Source: Scatomorpha pullicola (lineage in GTDB: Bacteria; Bacillota; Clostridia; Oscillospirales; Oscillospiraceae). From it: a stretch of DNA of 6,148 nucleotides. Where the stretch lies: positions 1-6,148 of the forward strand of contig DVJU01000093.1 of NCBI GenBank assembly GCA_018716545.1, in the 5' to 3' direction. The translations under genes and the position numbers were made by a program. Under the pieces are notes generated by a model. The model searched no databases and was not told where the DNA came from. It saw nothing but the letters and a program-made list of their open reading frames with translations. Below, one piece after another: positions 5,787-6,148 of this stretch. Numbering within the stretch: the stretch's first letter is position 1; each line of letters begins with the position of its first letter.

Positions 5787-6148
5787 TTAATACTTGTCTG
5801 TCTTTTTCGCGTTACAGGATTTGCAAAGCATTTGACAGTTATCGGGTGTTGTCTGCCCGCCTTTGCTCCACGGTTTGATATGGTCGCCCTCCATCTCATC
5901 ATACTCAAAATACTCACCGCAGACGGGGCATATCCCGTTTTGCCGGCTGTATGCTGCCATCTTATCCCGTTTATCAAATGACCGCAAGTTGAGTAGCCTG
6001 CCCGCAAACGGATCTGTATCCCGGCAAAGCAAAAATTCATAGATGCCTTTGGTTTTCTGCACCTCGTCATCTTCATGCAGGCGTTTCACTTCCGCGCCCA
6101 TTACCGAAGAATTATAAGCGCGGTCATGGTATGTGTTATAGAGATGGC
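5787..6148 (-). CDS. DUF262-type protein with C-terminal HNH endonuclease domain (C-terminal 119 residues, runs off right edge)
   Basis: The frame stays open to the window edge, so the ATG at 6101 is an internal Met and the true start lies outside. Seen: 119 residues ending in a zinc-stabilised HNH (beta-beta-alpha-metal) domain, with CPVC at fragment residues 73-76, the GDHIKPWSKGG core (catalytic-type Asp88-His89), TPDN with Asn103, and CKSCN (108-112). The preceding LYNTYHDRAYNS and RLHEDDEVQKTKGIYEFLL segments resemble the stretch linking an N-terminal DUF262 domain to its HNH domain in proteins of roughly 350-400 residues; the DUF262 part itself is not visible. Such proteins are metal-dependent DNA nucleases, related in DUF262 to GmrS/BrxU type IV restriction proteins and common among defence or mobile genes. 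Sampled GC is about 47-50%, against 72% in a sampled line of fakA, suggesting later acquisition. The HNH call is firm, the DUF262 part inferred. Confidence 0.85.
   Translation of the reverse strand, partial: HLYNTYHDRAYNSSVMGAEVKRLHEDDEVQKTKGIYEFLLCRDTDPFAGRLLNLRSFDKRDKMAAYSRQNGICPVCGEYFEYDEMEGDHIKPWSKGGQTTPDNCQMLCKSCNAKKTDKY

Noticed and set aside
5729..6076. 115-codon minus-strand frame overlapping the HNH gene
   Set aside because: It runs in another frame of the HNH gene, ends inside the terminator stem, and shows no domain.
6099..6101. ATG at 6101 as the start of a small stand-alone HNH protein
   Set aside because: The frame is open upstream to the window edge, there is no ribosome binding site before it, and the upstream residues resemble the same family's linker region.
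1..6148. CRISPR array, tRNA, rRNA, insertion sequence or known riboswitch
   Set aside because: Looked for by eye on both strands: no spaced direct repeats, cloverleaf, transposase motifs or recognisable riboswitch core were found. A computed search (tRNAscan, Rfam, ISfinder) would be needed to exclude short or degenerate examples.

Overview
The window looks like chromosomal DNA from an anaerobic, fairly GC-rich member of the Firmicutes, probably a gut-type Clostridia (Oscillospiraceae-like). Three things point there: a single-chain pyruvate:ferredoxin oxidoreductase, the Firmicutes-type Asp23/YloU + FakA/YloV gene pair, and strong GGAG-type ribosome binding sites with AT-rich sigma-A promoters in otherwise GC-rich DNA. 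The assignment is inferred from gene content only; no marker gene is present.

Layout. Bases 1-2363 (minus) hold the first 787 codons of nifJ; its C-terminal third lies beyond the left edge. A compact regulatory region (2364-2604) contains a good sigma-A promoter, a 7+7 bp inverted repeat lying over its -10 box, a second dyad upstream, and the terminator of the preceding gene. Bases 2605-3117 (minus) encode an unrecognised 170-residue protein with four predicted membrane segments. A 381-base divergent spacer (3118-3498) carries the strong promoter of a plus-strand operon: an Asp23/Gls24-family protein (3499-3849) followed 28 bases later by fakA (3878-5536, TTG start). A 250-base spacer (5537-5786) then contains three hairpins with terminator character. 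The right edge (5787-6148, minus) carries the last 119 codons of a DUF262-type protein ending in an HNH nuclease domain, in DNA of clearly lower GC.

How the genes relate. nifJ serves central anaerobic metabolism (pyruvate to acetyl-CoA with reduced ferredoxin). The asp23-like/fakA pair is a conserved Firmicutes module; FakA is the ATP-binding subunit that phosphorylates exogenous fatty acids carried by FakB, and no fakB is in this window. The HNH protein belongs to a family often found among defence or mobile genes and is convergent with fakA.

No clear new system is visible. The points most worth checking are the dyads controlling nifJ, the unknown membrane protein, and the accessory-looking right end, which is cut off by the window edge.
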